From Kineothrix sp. IPX-CK (GTDB lineage Bacteria > Bacillota > Clostridia > Lachnospirales > Lachnospiraceae), in contig NZ_CP146256.1 in assembly GCF_039134705.1 (NCBI RefSeq), positions 558,001-622,000 of the forward strand: 64,000 nt of DNA, read 5' to 3'. Below, piece by piece: positions 42,412-51,537 of this stretch. The translations under genes and the position numbers were made by a program. The notes under the pieces were generated by a model. It was not told where the DNA came from, ran no database searches, and saw only the letters and a program-made list of their open reading frames with translations. Each line of letters starts with the position of its first letter. Within the stretch, counting starts at the first letter, position 1.

Positions 42412-42663
42412 CAAGGTCACACACGGTCGGATAAGGGCTAATTTTTGTTCCTGCTGCGTTACTTTCGCTCCGCGTACGTTTAGTACGCGTCGGTCAAGTG
42501 CCTTGCAGGGACGAAAATTTGTCCCTTTCCGACTCTTCGACCCTGACCATAGAGATTTGTTTGGTTTTCAAGGCGGACGAGTGAGGCGTACTGGACGTAC
42601 GCCAATTGAGGACAACGATGAAAACCGGGCAAATCTCATGGTTCAGGGCATGTAAGACCTTGT
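42411..42663. repeat. Double-hairpin element with terminal inverted repeats
   Basis: A 253-base non-coding unit. Its ends are inverted repeats, ACAAGGTC (42411-42418) and GACCTTGT (42656-42663), with partial matching further in. Inside are two long stem-loops. Stem A (42426-42533) pairs GTCGGATAAGGG with CCCTTTCCGAC and continues 14 pairs; its tip is CGCGTAC-GTTTA-GTACGCG. Stem B (42541-42648) pairs CCCTGACCATAGAGATTTG with CAAATCTCATGGTTCAGGG; its tip is GGCGTAC-TGGAC-GTACGCC. The inner parts of A and B resemble each other in opposite orientation. It looks like a mobile or structured RNA element. Confidence 0.72.
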
Positions 42664-42725
42664 AAATTGATGGTAACATTAGCAAATAAAACAAAGCTTA
42701 TCAGTTCCGGTAGTTGGAAGAAAGT

Positions 42726-42740
42726 TTCCGGCTGCCGGAA
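42726..42740. promoter_or_regulatory. Palindrome upstream of argF
   Basis: TTCCGG, CTG, CCGGAA: a perfect 6-base inverted repeat about 75 bases before argF. It may be a regulator site or small RNA hairpin. The rest of the gap 42664-42814 shows no gene. Confidence 0.4.
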
Positions 42741-42814
42741 TTTCATAACGCTGTAAAATATTAAAACGAGTAAAGACACTGGTTTGGTACATTCAGGAGA
42801 GGCAGGAGGAACAC

Positions 42815-43810
42815 ATGGATCTAAAGGGACGTCATTTTTTGAAGCTGTTGGATTTTACGCAGGAGGAGATTACATATTTACTCGATTTATCGGCAGACTT
42901 AAAGGATAAGAAGAAAAAAGGAGTTTTGACCCAGTGGCATACAGGGAAGAATGTAGCGTTGATTTTTGAAAAAACAAGCACGAGAACGAGATGTGCGTTC
43001 GAAGTGGCAGCTCATGATCTGGGTATGGGAACCACTTATCTTGATCCGGTGGGCTCTCAGATTGGAAAAAAGGAGAGTATTGCAGATACGGCGAGAGTGC
43101 TTGGAGGCATGTACGAGGGCATCGAGTATCGCGGATACGGTCAGGAAATCGTAGAGGAATTGGCAAAGTATGCGGGGGTCCCTGTGTGGAATGGCTTGAC
43201 TAACGAATTCCATCCTACTCAGATACTGGCGGATCTGCTGACCATCAGAGAGCACTTTGGCTATTTGAAGGGTATCAAATTGACTTATATGGGAGACGCC
43301 CGTTACAACATGGGAAATTCTCTTATGGTGGCCTGCGCGAAGATGGGAATACATTTTACAGCGTGTACGGCTAAGAAATATTTTCCTGAGAAAGCGTTGG
43401 TAGAAGAATGCCAAAGGCTAGCTGCGGCAACCGGCGCTACGATCGAACTGACGGAAAGCGTGGAGGAAGGAACGAAGAACGCGGATGTAATCTACACGGA
43501 TGTGTGGGTTTCCATGGGAGAGCCTGCGGAGGTCTGGACGGAGCGCATCGAGGAGCTTTCGCCCTATCAGGTAAATCGTAAGGTAATGGAAAATGCCGGA
43601 GAAAAAGCGGTATTCATGCACTGTCTGCCTGCTTTCCACGATTTGAAGACGGTGATAGGAAAAGAAATGGGAGAAAAATTCGGCATTACCGAAATGGAAG
43701 TGACGGACGAAGTATTCGAGTCTGCGGCTTCTATCGTGTTCCAGGAGGCGGAAAACCGTATGCACACGATTAAAGCGGTAATGGCGGCGACGATTGGGGT
43801 TTTGGAATAA
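42815..43810 (+). CDS. argF: Ornithine carbamoyltransferase
   Basis: Forms citrulline from ornithine and carbamoyl phosphate. The 331-residue protein has the carbamoyl-phosphate motif [12 protein letters not shown] (about 55), HPTQILAD (about 133), the ornithine-binding DVWVSMGE (about 231) and the catalytic Cys region MHCLPAFHD (about 270). Either the biosynthetic (argF) or catabolic (arcB) enzyme is possible; no arcA or arcC lies nearby, which favours arginine synthesis. SD GGCAGGAGG. birA follows 2 bases after its stop. Confidence 0.93.
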   Translation: MDLKGRHFLKLLDFTQEEITYLLDLSADLKDKKKKGVLTQWHTGKNVALIFEKTSTRTRCAFEVAAHDLGMGTTYLDPVGSQIGKKESIADTARVLGGMYEGIEYRGYGQEIVEELAKYAGVPVWNGLTNEFHPTQILADLLTIREHFGYLKGIKLTYMGDARYNMGNSLMVACAKMGIHFTACTAKKYFPEKALVEECQRLAAATGATIELTESVEEGTKNADVIYTDVWVSMGEPAEVWTERIEELSPYQVNRKVMENAGEKAVFMHCLPAFHDLKTVIGKEMGEKFGITEMEVTDEVFESAASIVFQEAENRMHTIKAVMAATIGVLE

Positions 43811-43812
43811 GT

Positions 43813-44793
43813 ATGAAAACAGAGATTTTGACTCTCCTTAGGGAAAGTGAGGACTACGTTTCCGGGCAGGAGCTTTGCAACCGGTTCGGCGTGTCGAGGA
43901 CAGCGGTCTGGAAAGTAATGAAGCAATTGAAGGAACAGGGCTATGTGATAGAGGCGGTCCAGAATAAGGGCTATAAGCTGAAGGAAAATCCCGATGTACT
44001 CACCTTAAGCGAATTAAAGAGCCGCATCCATAATAGATGGGCGGGAAACACGGTTTATTTTTATGAAGAAACCGGTTCTACCAATATCGATGCCAAGCGT
44101 CTTGCGGAGGAGGGAGCTCCCCACGGGACGGTTGCAGTTGCGGATAAACAAAATGCCGGAAGGGGAAGGCGGGGGAGGGTATGGCAGTCTCCTGCGGGAA
44201 AAGATATTTATTTTACTCTTTTACTGCGGCCTGATTTCGCCCCGGATAAGGCATCGAGCCTTACGCTCGTCATGGCGCTTTCCGTGGCTCAGGCGGTGGA
44301 GGCCTTCTGCGGGCTGACGACAGGAATCAAATGGCCCAACGATATTGTGGTAAACGGCAAGAAAGTCTGCGGAATCCTGACGGAGATGAATGTGGAGCCG
44401 GGCTATATCCAGTATGTAGTTATCGGTGCGGGCATCAATGTGAATCTGGCACAGTTTCCGGAGGAAATAACCGGGACGGCAACCTCGTTGTTTCTGGAGA
44501 GCGGGATGCAGTGGCCGCGTGCCGAGCTTTTGCAAAATGTATTGAAGCACTTTGAATATAATTATGAGAGTTTTCTGCAGACCCAGGATCTGACGGGGAT
44601 TCGGGCCGAGTATGTGAAGCATCTTGTGAATGTGGACAAACAAGTACGGGTGCTGGATCCCGCAGGGGAATTTGAAGGAATCGCCAGAGGAATCGATTCG
44701 TCGGGAGAGCTTCTGGTAGAGAAGGAAGATGGGGAAATCGCAAGGATATATGCCGGAGAAGTATCGGTAAGAGGCTTGTTCGGTTATACCTGA
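43813..44793 (+). CDS. birA: Biotin-protein ligase with HTH domain (BirA)
   Basis: A 326-residue bifunctional protein. The N-terminal winged HTH (SGQELCNRFGVSRTAVWKVM, about residues 17-36) lets it repress biotin genes. The catalytic domain has GRGRRGRVWQSP (biotin-AMP loop, about 117), KWPNDIVVNGKKVCGIL (about 175) and a C-terminal SH3-like domain. It attaches biotin to carboxylase subunits. It starts 2 bases after argF without a strong SD, so it is probably translationally coupled. Confidence 0.93.
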   Translation: MKTEILTLLRESEDYVSGQELCNRFGVSRTAVWKVMKQLKEQGYVIEAVQNKGYKLKENPDVLTLSELKSRIHNRWAGNTVYFYEETGSTNIDAKRLAEEGAPHGTVAVADKQNAGRGRRGRVWQSPAGKDIYFTLLLRPDFAPDKASSLTLVMALSVAQAVEAFCGLTTGIKWPNDIVVNGKKVCGILTEMNVEPGYIQYVVIGAGINVNLAQFPEEITGTATSLFLESGMQWPRAELLQNVLKHFEYNYESFLQTQDLTGIRAEYVKHLVNVDKQVRVLDPAGEFEGIARGIDSSGELLVEKEDGEIARIYAGEVSVRGLFGYT

Positions 44794-44843
44794 TACCGAA
44801 AAGCGTCCGGAAGAAATCTGTGAAAGGAGCACGTTTTATAGAA

Positions 44844-45188
44844 ATGGAAGAAAATAGAATTGTTTTATGCGGTGCAAATTCTTATGAGCAGAAATATTAT
44901 TTTAACGATAGGTTCGATGGGATTCCCAGTTCCATTAAGGACGAACTGCATATCATATGTGTGCTCTTCACCGAAGAGGTAGGAGGGATTTTCACGGTGG
45001 TATTCGAAGAGGACGGTACTGTTTTCCTTGAAACGAATTTTGCAGAGGACGATTTTCTGTATGATGAGATAAGCAGCGGACTGATGGTAGGTAAGATAAG
45101 AGGCAGCAGGCAGGAGCTATTCGAATCGTTAAGCCTTTACTACCGTATTTTTGTCCTGCAAGAGAAGCTTGATTTGGAAGAAGCATAA
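44844..45188 (+). CDS. Conserved protein of unknown function between birA and coaX
   Basis: A 114-residue acidic protein (MEENRIVLCGANSYEQKYYF ... VLQEKLDLEEA). The N-terminal part suggests paired strands, and the C-terminal part one long helix. It may belong to a small Lachnospiraceae family that I recall as DUF6145, but this is from memory only. The ATG at 44844 is chosen; AAAGGAG lies rather far upstream (14 bases), and a GTG at 44820 precedes that SD. It sits inside an operon-like run birA-this-coaX-dusB. No function can be proposed. Confidence 0.7.
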   Translation: MEENRIVLCGANSYEQKYYFNDRFDGIPSSIKDELHIICVLFTEEVGGIFTVVFEEDGTVFLETNFAEDDFLYDEISSGLMVGKIRGSRQELFESLSLYYRIFVLQEKLDLEEA

Positions 45189-45227
45189 GAGAATGAGCAG
45201 GACCTTGAAAGGAGCATGGGTATAAAT

Positions 45228-45998
45228 ATGATACTTGTAATTGACGTAGGAAACACGAATATAACCTTTGGTGTATATAATGATAAGGAGCTTGTGACTA
45301 CTTTTCGCATGACCACGAGGATGGAGCGCACTTCAGATGAGTATGGCATGAGCATTACAGAGCTTCTTAGAATCAATAATATAAGCAAAGCGGATTTGGA
45401 GGGAACGATTATCGCCAGCGTCGTTCCCAATATCATGCACGCTCTGATAGGCGGAGTATCCAGATATCTGGGAACTGTGCCGGTTATCGTAGGCCCGGGA
45501 GTGAAGACCGGAATTAAAATTATAACCGAAAATCCGCGGGAAATCGGACCGGACCGGATTGTTGATGCGGTAGCTGCATATGAGATTTACGGGGGACCGG
45601 TTCTGGTAGTGGATTTCGGTACGGCGACCACCTATGATCTCGTAACGGAGGACGGCTGTTTCGCGGCCGGCATCACAGCGCCGGGCGTTCGTATCAGCGC
45701 GAAGGCTTTGTGGGAGCATACGGCGAAACTGCCCGAGGTAGAGATTAAAAAGCCTAAGTCCATTCTGGCGCAGGAAACCATATCCAGCATGCAGGCAGGA
45801 CTTGTATACGGGCAAATCGGACAGACGGAATATATCGTGGGTCAGGTCAAGAAGGAAAGCGGCTTTGACAATCTGAAAACAGTGGCGACGGGAGGGCTTG
45901 GCCGATTGATCTCGGAGGAGGCGGAGAGCATCGATATTTACTGCAGTACGCTGACCTTGGACGGACTGAGGATAATCTATGATAAGAACAGGAAATAA
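45228..45998 (+). CDS. coaX: Type III pantothenate kinase
   Basis: First step of coenzyme A synthesis: phosphorylates pantothenate. It is an ASKHA-fold enzyme of about 256 residues, starting [17 protein letters not shown] (phosphate loop DxGNT). [12 protein letters not shown] (about 102) and [13 protein letters not shown] (about 122) are the family's core motifs. Type III enzymes are not inhibited by CoA and need a monovalent cation. The start is chosen at the ATG that gives the usual family N-terminus; an in-frame ATG at 45216 is also possible. Confidence 0.94.
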   Translation: MILVIDVGNTNITFGVYNDKELVTTFRMTTRMERTSDEYGMSITELLRINNISKADLEGTIIASVVPNIMHALIGGVSRYLGTVPVIVGPGVKTGIKIITENPREIGPDRIVDAVAAYEIYGGPVLVVDFGTATTYDLVTEDGCFAAGITAPGVRISAKALWEHTAKLPEVEIKKPKSILAQETISSMQAGLVYGQIGQTEYIVGQVKKESGFDNLKTVATGGLGRLISEEAESIDIYCSTLTLDGLRIIYDKNRK

Positions 45999-46001
45999 AA
46001 A

Positions 46002-46979
46002 ATGGAAAGTAAATTAAGGCCTCTGCGGATAGGAGATGCCATACTGGAAAATAATATCATATTAGCCCCCATGGCAGGTGTTACCGACCTGCCGTTTCGA
46101 TTGCTATGCAAGGAGCAGGGGGCCGGGCTTATATGTATGGAAATGGTCAGTGCCAAAGCGATTATGTATAATAACAAGAATACGGAAGAGCTACTTGAGA
46201 TACATCCGGAGGAGCTTCCCGTTTCTTTACAGCTTTTCGGTTCGGACCCGCATATTATAAGCGAAATGGCAAAAAGGATCGAGGAGCGGCCATTTGCCGT
46301 GCTGGATATCAACATGGGCTGTCCGATGCCTAAGATCGTAGGAAACGGCGAGGGATCGGCTCTTATGAAAAATCCGGCATTGGTAGAGAAAATCGTAGCG
46401 GAGACGGTAAAAGCAATCAAAAAGCCGGTTACCGTAAAAATCAGAAAGGGCTTTGACGACGCTCACGTTAATGCGGTGGAAATTGCAAAGGCGGCGGAGG
46501 CAGCGGGAGCCGCGGCGGTAACGGTGCACGGACGGACGAGAGAGCAATATTATGCAGGAGAAGCGGATTGGGATATTATCGCCAAGGTAAAGGAAGCTGT
46601 TCGTATTCCGGTCATCGGAAACGGCGATGTGACTGACGGAGAATCGGCTGCGAGGCTGATGGAGCAAACCGGCTGCGATGGTGTGATGATAGGTCGTGCA
46701 GTTAGAGGAAATCCTTGGATTTTCAGGGAAATCAAAGCGTATTTACAAACTGGAGAGAAGCTTGCTTCTCCTGAGACTGCTCAGGTAAAAGAAATGATCC
46801 TTCGCCATGCAATGCTTCAGCTTAAATACAAGGGGGAATATATAGGCATCCGGGAGATGCGCAAGCATGTTTCCTGGTATGTGACCGGTTTTCCTTATGC
46901 GGCGAGATTCAGGCAAAAGGTGAATGAGATGGAAACCTTCGATGATCTGATGAGAGGCGTGGAGGCGATTTTTATGTAA
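46002..46979 (+). CDS. dusB: tRNA-dihydrouridine synthase
   Basis: Reduces uridine to dihydrouridine in the tRNA D-loop with FMN and NADPH. The 325-residue TIM barrel begins NIILAPMAGVTDLPFRLLCK, with MEMVSAKA (about 46), the catalytic Cys region DINMGCPMPKIVGNGEGSAL (about 104), HGRTREQYYAGEADW (about 173) and VMIGRAVRGNPW (about 228). It follows coaX by 3 bases and closes that gene run. Confidence 0.95.
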   Translation: MESKLRPLRIGDAILENNIILAPMAGVTDLPFRLLCKEQGAGLICMEMVSAKAIMYNNKNTEELLEIHPEELPVSLQLFGSDPHIISEMAKRIEERPFAVLDINMGCPMPKIVGNGEGSALMKNPALVEKIVAETVKAIKKPVTVKIRKGFDDAHVNAVEIAKAAEAAGAAAVTVHGRTREQYYAGEADWDIIAKVKEAVRIPVIGNGDVTDGESAARLMEQTGCDGVMIGRAVRGNPWIFREIKAYLQTGEKLASPETAQVKEMILRHAMLQLKYKGEYIGIREMRKHVSWYVTGFPYAARFRQKVNEMETFDDLMRGVEAIFM

Positions 46980-47114
46980 CAGGTAAGCACACTTTTGTTC
47001 TGCCGGGAAATTCACCGACAAATGTAATAAGGGTAAGTTGACTCTCATATGCTGTTTAAAAGTAATAAGCGCTGCGGCCGGTATTTTTATAAGCAGTCTT
47101 AGACTGGGAGAAAT

Positions 47115-47933
47115 ATGGAATCGGATAAGAAAACGATCGTGTATTTTCATCTGGAAAAAGGACAGAATGCGAAGAAGCATTTTTGGAACACTTTTCGGAT
47201 GCCTTGCGTTAATATAGATATGGGAGAGGAATACGAACTTTTATTTTACAAGGTGCCGGAATTCTACGGCGGCGGACAGCCTTGGGATAAGCAAAGGCTC
47301 TTCGAAACATTGAGTGCACAGCTGGAGCAAACGGAGGCTTGGGATTATTATTTGCAGCCGGAGCTGAGTGTCCTGCTGGAAATGAAGGAAAAGCTTCCGC
47401 CGGAAATCTTACTCCATATGGTTGTGAAGCAAAATTTGTGCTGGGAGTATCTGTTCCTGATCGGATGGAATGCAGCGGATGACGAGTTTGGTGAGGAAGG
47501 TTCCTTTCAGAGGATGGATGCGATGGAGGAGCAGAGAAGAATCTTTGCCGTATTATTACAAAAATATTTGCCCCGTATCAATCACTTTACGGTAGTTACC
47601 GACAGACCGGAGATGTATATGGATTTTACGGATTATGTATATGAAGAATACGGAATTCCCGCTGCTTACGTAAACAAGCTGGAAAAACGCCTTGGTAAGA
47701 ACAAAAAGACGGTGATCCTGGATGGAAGGCCACGCTATGTTCCCCCCTATGCTGCTATTCCTGAAGAGGCTTCGTATATTGATTTTTGGTCGGAAAATGA
47801 AAAGCGGAAGGTGCTGGAGAAGAAGCGGAAGGATATAAGGTATCTGTCAACAGTGAAATTCCTTGACACTCTCGCGAAAAATGGGTACAATACTAGAGTT
47901 AATCAGACCCATACTCATGCAGAGAAGAAGTAA
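47115..47933 (+). CDS. Conserved protein of unknown function upstream of greA
   Basis: A 272-residue protein I do not recognise. It starts MESDKKTIVYFHLEKGQNAK, has a middle region rich in aromatic and acidic residues (CWEYLFLIGWNAADDEFGEE), and later the strand-like stretches NHFTVVTDRPEM and KTVILDGRPRYVPPYAAIPE. No membrane helix or signal is seen; a cytoplasmic nucleotide-fold-like protein is possible from the alternating pattern. Its last 24 codons carry a near-consensus promoter for greA. SD GGGAG. Confidence 0.75.
   Translation: MESDKKTIVYFHLEKGQNAKKHFWNTFRMPCVNIDMGEEYELLFYKVPEFYGGGQPWDKQRLFETLSAQLEQTEAWDYYLQPELSVLLEMKEKLPPEILLHMVVKQNLCWEYLFLIGWNAADDEFGEEGSFQRMDAMEEQRRIFAVLLQKYLPRINHFTVVTDRPEMYMDFTDYVYEEYGIPAAYVNKLEKRLGKNKKTVILDGRPRYVPPYAAIPEEASYIDFWSENEKRKVLEKKRKDIRYLSTVKFLDTLAKNGYNTRVNQTHTHAEKK
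47863..47891 (+). promoter_or_regulatory. greA promoter inside the upstream coding region
   Basis: TTGACA, 17 bases, TACAAT, within the 3' part of the unknown gene and about 95 bases before greA. Confidence 0.72.
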
Positions 47934-47984
47934 AAATTGGTGGAAAACGAGTAAAGAGAACACTCGTAGGAAGGGTGACCCAAA

Positions 47985-48470
47985 ATGGAAGAAAAGAAGA
48001 ATATTTTGACTTATGAAGGTCTCAAGAAATATGAAGATGAGCTTCATGACTTAAAAGTAGTAAAAAGACAAGAAGTAGCGCAGAAAATTAAGGAAGCCAG
48101 AGAACAGGGCGATTTATCGGAAAATGCGGAATACGATGCGGCGAAAGACGAGCAGCGCGATATCGAAGCCAGAATCGAAGAATTGGAAAAAATCCTGAAA
48201 AATGCCGAGGTTGTAGTAGAAGACGAAGTGGATCTGGATAAGATTAACATCGGCTGTAAAGTAAGGATTATGGATATGGAATATAAAGAAGAATTGGAAT
48301 ATAAAATCGTAGGCTCCACCGAGGCGAACAGCCTTAAGGGAAAAATCTCTAACGAATCGCCGGTGGGAAAGGCATTGATCGGTGCAAAGGTAGGAGCATT
48401 AGTCAGCGTAGAAACGCAGGTCGGCGTATTGAAATATAAAGTGCTCGAGATTCAGCGCTCCAGCAATTAA
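47985..48470 (+). CDS. greA: Transcription elongation factor GreA
   Basis: Rescues backtracked RNA polymerase by stimulating transcript cleavage. The 161-residue protein has an N-terminal coiled coil with the acidic tip [17 protein letters not shown] (Asp and Glu that reach the active site, about residues 41-57) and a C-terminal FKBP-like domain ending [24 protein letters not shown]. lysS follows 48 bases downstream, a common order in Firmicutes. Confidence 0.96.
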   Translation: MEEKKNILTYEGLKKYEDELHDLKVVKRQEVAQKIKEAREQGDLSENAEYDAAKDEQRDIEARIEELEKILKNAEVVVEDEVDLDKINIGCKVRIMDMEYKEELEYKIVGSTEANSLKGKISNESPVGKALIGAKVGALVSVETQVGVLKYKVLEIQRSSN

Positions 48471-48518
48471 AAAGTGTAGGGGCTGACAGAGAAAGTCGGG
48501 AGAAAAGGAGTGTCAGTA

Positions 48519-50021
48519 GTGGAAGAAACACAGAACGTACAAGGTCAGCAGCAGGAACAGGATATTAACCAGCTATTGAAAGTAAGAAGAGAGAAGCTTG
48601 CGATGTTGCAGGAAAGCGGAAAGGATCCTTTCCAGATTATGAAATATGATGTAACCCATCATAGCCTTGAGGTGAAAAATAATTTCGACACATTGGAAGG
48701 CAAAATAGTATCCATAGCAGGACGCGTTATGTCCAAACGAGTTATGGGAAAAGCTTCGTTTTGCAATGTGCAGGATTTGCAAGGCAATATCCAGTCATAT
48801 GTAGCCAGAGACAGCATCGGGGAAGAACCTTATGCGGATTTCAAAAAATATGATGTGGGCGATATTGTCGGTATAGAGGGTGAAGTGTTCAAAACCAAGA
48901 CGGGAGAAATCTCAATACATGCGGCTAAAATCACGTTACTTTCCAAGAGCCTTCAGATACTCCCGGAGAAATATCACGGACTTGTAAATACGGATATACG
49001 TTATCGCCAAAGATATACGGACCTTATTATGAATGAGGACGTAAAAGATACCTTCGTAAAGCGGTCTCAGATTATCAGCTCCATTCGCCGCTATCTGGAC
49101 AGCCAGGGCTTTCTGGAGGTAGAGACACCCATGCTCGTATCCAATGCGGGCGGCGCGGCAGCCAGACCCTTTGAAACCCATTACAACGCATTGGACGAGG
49201 AGGTAAAGCTTAGGATCTCCTTGGAACTTTATTTAAAGAGGCTGATTGTCGGTGGAATGGAAAGAGTGTATGAAATCGGAAGGGTATTCCGCAACGAGGG
49301 TCTTGATACAAGACACAATCCCGAATTTACATTGATGGAGCTGTATCAGGCATATACCGATTATAACGGAATGATGGATCTGAGCGAGAATCTATACCGC
49401 CATGTGGCGAAAGAGGTTCTTGGAACGACGAAGATACAGTACGGCGATGTGGAAATCGATTTAGGCAAGCCGTTTGAAAGAATTACGATGGTGGATGCCG
49501 TTAAGAAATATACGGGTATCGACTTTGAACAGATAAAGACTACAGAAGAAGCGCGGAAGGTAGCGGATGAAAAGGGCGTTCACTATGAGAAGAGACATAA
49601 AAAGGGCGATATTTTAAGCTTGTTCTTTGAAGATTTCGTAGAAGAGCATCTGGTGCAGCCCACTTTCGTTATGGATCACCCCATCGAAATCTCACCGCTC
49701 ACCAAGAAAAAGCCGGACAAGCCGGAATATACGGAGCGTTTTGAGCTGTTCATCACCTGTCGTGAGATGGCAAATGCGTATTCTGAGCTGAACGATCCTA
49801 TCGATCAGCGCGAACGCTTTATCGCACAGGAGGAGCTGATAGCGCAAGGTGACGAAGAAGCTAACAGCATCGACGAGGACTTCTTGAATGCCCTCGAAAT
49901 CGGAATGCCGCCTACGGGCGGAATCGGATTCGGCATTGACCGTATGGTTATGCTGCTTACGGATTCACCGGCGATCAGAGATGTTTTGTTGTTCCCGACG
50001 ATGAAAAGTTTGGATAAATAA
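48519..50021 (+). CDS. lysS: Lysyl-tRNA synthetase, class II
   Basis: Charges tRNA-Lys. The 500-residue protein has an N-terminal anticodon-binding OB domain ([18 protein letters not shown], about 65-85) and the class II core: motif 1 near [21 protein letters not shown], motif 2 [20 protein letters not shown] (about 255) and motif 3 [14 protein letters not shown] near the C-terminus. The start is the GTG at 48519, 8 bases after AAAGGAG; a GTG at 48510 overlaps that SD. It is the last chromosomal gene before the conjugative element. Confidence 0.96.
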   Translation: MEETQNVQGQQQEQDINQLLKVRREKLAMLQESGKDPFQIMKYDVTHHSLEVKNNFDTLEGKIVSIAGRVMSKRVMGKASFCNVQDLQGNIQSYVARDSIGEEPYADFKKYDVGDIVGIEGEVFKTKTGEISIHAAKITLLSKSLQILPEKYHGLVNTDIRYRQRYTDLIMNEDVKDTFVKRSQIISSIRRYLDSQGFLEVETPMLVSNAGGAAARPFETHYNALDEEVKLRISLELYLKRLIVGGMERVYEIGRVFRNEGLDTRHNPEFTLMELYQAYTDYNGMMDLSENLYRHVAKEVLGTTKIQYGDVEIDLGKPFERITMVDAVKKYTGIDFEQIKTTEEARKVADEKGVHYEKRHKKGDILSLFFEDFVEEHLVQPTFVMDHPIEISPLTKKKPDKPEYTERFELFITCREMANAYSELNDPIDQRERFIAQEELIAQGDEEANSIDEDFLNALEIGMPPTGGIGFGIDRMVMLLTDSPAIRDVLLFPTMKSLDK

Positions 50022-50062
50022 ATCCAGTGTTTATGCGGGTTTGAAGGCTTTTGAAAACTGAT

Positions 50063-50083
50063 TTGACAACAAATTGACAACAA
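50063..50083. repeat. Tandem TTGACAACAA repeats at the element's left end
   Basis: TTGACAACAA occurs at 50063-50072 and 50074-50083 with an 11-base period, 42 bases after the lysS stop. The position fits recombinase arm-type or attachment-flanking sites. The attachment core itself cannot be told without the right end. Confidence 0.5.
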
Positions 50084-50158
50084 TTACTTCTTCAATTACG
50101 AAGAATAATAACTGATGATAAGTTGTTCGGAAAAAATCCGGCAATGTAAATGAGACCT

Positions 50159-50207
50159 AAAAGGGTCACTTTCTTGAAAGATAATTTCAGGAGAGTGGCC
50201 CTTTTTT
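50159..50207 (+). terminator. Terminator at the entry of the conjugative element
   Basis: AAAAGGGTCACTTTC pairs with GAGAGTGGCCCTTTT around a 17-base loop, then a T-run. It would isolate the element from lysS transcription, or act as a leader attenuator. Confidence 0.75.
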
Positions 50208-50254
50208 GCGTTGCAGAATATTTGTTACATATCAAACCCAAGGAGGAACCCAAA

Positions 50255-50494
50255 ATGGACGAACAGTATTACGACATTGAGCGAAGAACCGCAGTAAAGG
50301 AATCGGCACGAGAGCTGAGAAGGAAGTTTCTCAGATATAAGGATGCAGAGGTTGTCTATAGCATGACACATAAGAAGCTCTTAGAACTTGCCGGTAAGGC
50401 AGGTGCTATTTATAGGATTGATGGATATGTGTTATTGGACAGAGATATTTTTGATGAATATTTAGAGCAGTTTCATGAGCCACCTACGAAATAG
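50255..50494 (+). CDS. Excisionase-like small DNA-binding protein (DUF6462-like)
   Basis: A 79-residue basic protein: MDEQYYDIERRTAVKESARE, then FLRYKDAEVVYSMTHKKLLELA and GAIYRIDGYVLLDRDIFDEY. The pattern of helix-turn-helix followed by a strand pair and LDRDIFDEYL is that of MerR/Xis-type winged helices used in element excision. SD AAGGAGG. A longer frame upstream would cover the terminator and is rejected. A related protein is encoded next. The DUF6462 name is from memory. Confidence 0.78.
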   Translation: MDEQYYDIERRTAVKESARELRRKFLRYKDAEVVYSMTHKKLLELAGKAGAIYRIDGYVLLDRDIFDEYLEQFHEPPTK

Positions 50495-50512
50495 CTGGCG
50501 GAAAGGATTTAT

Positions 50513-50773
50513 ATGGCAGGAAATGCATGGAAGTATTCACACAAGCTGGATGATGTTGATATGGAGTTTTTACAGCATGATTTTATCACGATTAAGCAGG
50601 GTGTGAATTATTACGGATTTAGTGAGCGACCGTTCCTTAGGATGGCCAAGGAAGCAGGAGCATATTACAAGATTGGCAAGATGGTAAGAATCAGAAGAGA
50701 TTTATTTGACCGGTATCTCAGAAAAACAAGAAAGGTACCGAGAGTAGGAGGCAAATTATGTGCAAGGTTATAA
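50513..50773 (+). CDS. Second excisionase-like small protein (DUF6462-like)
   Basis: An 86-residue basic protein with the same layout as the gene before it: DFITIKQGVNYYGFSERPFLRMAKE, then GAYYKIGKMVRIRRDLFDRYL. It likely binds DNA as a Xis or regulator. It overlaps the parA start by 16 bases, so it belongs to the same transcript as parA and parB. Confidence 0.78.
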   Translation: MAGNAWKYSHKLDDVDMEFLQHDFITIKQGVNYYGFSERPFLRMAKEAGAYYKIGKMVRIRRDLFDRYLRKTRKVPRVGGKLCARL

Positions 50774-51537
50774 CCGTATCGAATCAAAAGGGAGGAACTG
50801 CAAAGACCACATCATGCGTGAATTTAGGTATTGGGCTGGCATCGGCTGGTAAAAAGGTGCTGTTGATTGATACAGACCCACAGGGTTCACTTTCTATCAG
50901 CTTAGGATATCCGGAACCGGATGAAATGGAGAATACACTGGCAACATTGATGATGAATATTGTAAATGATGAAGAATTTTGTTTAGAGGATGTTCTGATA
51001 CATCATGAGGAGGGTGTTGATATTCTTCCGTCTAATATTGAACTTTCAGCGATTGAGGTCTCACTCGTAAATGTAATGAGCAGGGAGTTAATTCTCAGGC
51101 AGTTGGTGGAACGAGTAAGGGTTGCGTATGATTTCATCATTATAGATTGCATGCCGTCGCTTGGCATGATGACCATAAATGCACTTGCGTGTGCAGACGC
51201 TGTACTGATACCGGTGCAGGCTGCTTATCTTCCGGTAAAGGGATTACAGCAGTTGATTAAGACGATTAGCAGAGTAAAGCGTCAATTGAATCCGAAGCTT
51301 AAAATAGAGGGCATTTTACTTACAATGGTGGATTACAGAACGAATTATGCTAAGGATATCTGCTCTATGGTGTATGAGGCGTATTCTTCTTCTATTAAGG
51401 TATTTAAAACAGAAATACCGATGTCAGTACGAGCTGCGGAGATTAGCGCAGAAGGAAGTAGTATCTATAAGTATGACCCGAAGGGTAAAGCCGCTTATGC
51501 ATATGGCGAGCTGACAAAGGAGGTTCTCAATGGCTAG
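50758..51537 (+). CDS. parA: ParA-family partition ATPase
   Basis: A 259-residue deviant-Walker ATPase. Motifs are SNQKGGTAKTTSCVNLG (residues 8-24; signature Lys at 11, catalytic Lys at 16), LLIDTDPQGSLS (about 36) and FIIIDCMPSLGMMTIN (about 124). Together with ParB it would keep the circular, excised form of the element or its replicating copies in the dividing cells. SD AGGAGGC. No N-terminal HTH, so regulation is left to ParB or the small proteins. Confidence 0.94.
   Translation: MCKVITVSNQKGGTAKTTSCVNLGIGLASAGKKVLLIDTDPQGSLSISLGYPEPDEMENTLATLMMNIVNDEEFCLEDVLIHHEEGVDILPSNIELSAIEVSLVNVMSRELILRQLVERVRVAYDFIIIDCMPSLGMMTINALACADAVLIPVQAAYLPVKGLQQLIKTISRVKRQLNPKLKIEGILLTMVDYRTNYAKDICSMVYEAYSSSIKVFKTEIPMSVRAAEISAEGSSIYKYDPKGKAAYAYGELTKEVLNG

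Noticed and set aside
42254..42655. 133-codon open frame across the double-hairpin element
   Set aside because: It begins inside the SPFH gene in another frame and runs through the stems. Its composition is Arg/Phe-rich and not protein-like, and it has no SD.
50150..50254. 35-residue extension of the first excisionase-like gene
   Set aside because: The extension passes through a strong rho-independent terminator; the ATG at 50255 has AAGGAGG.
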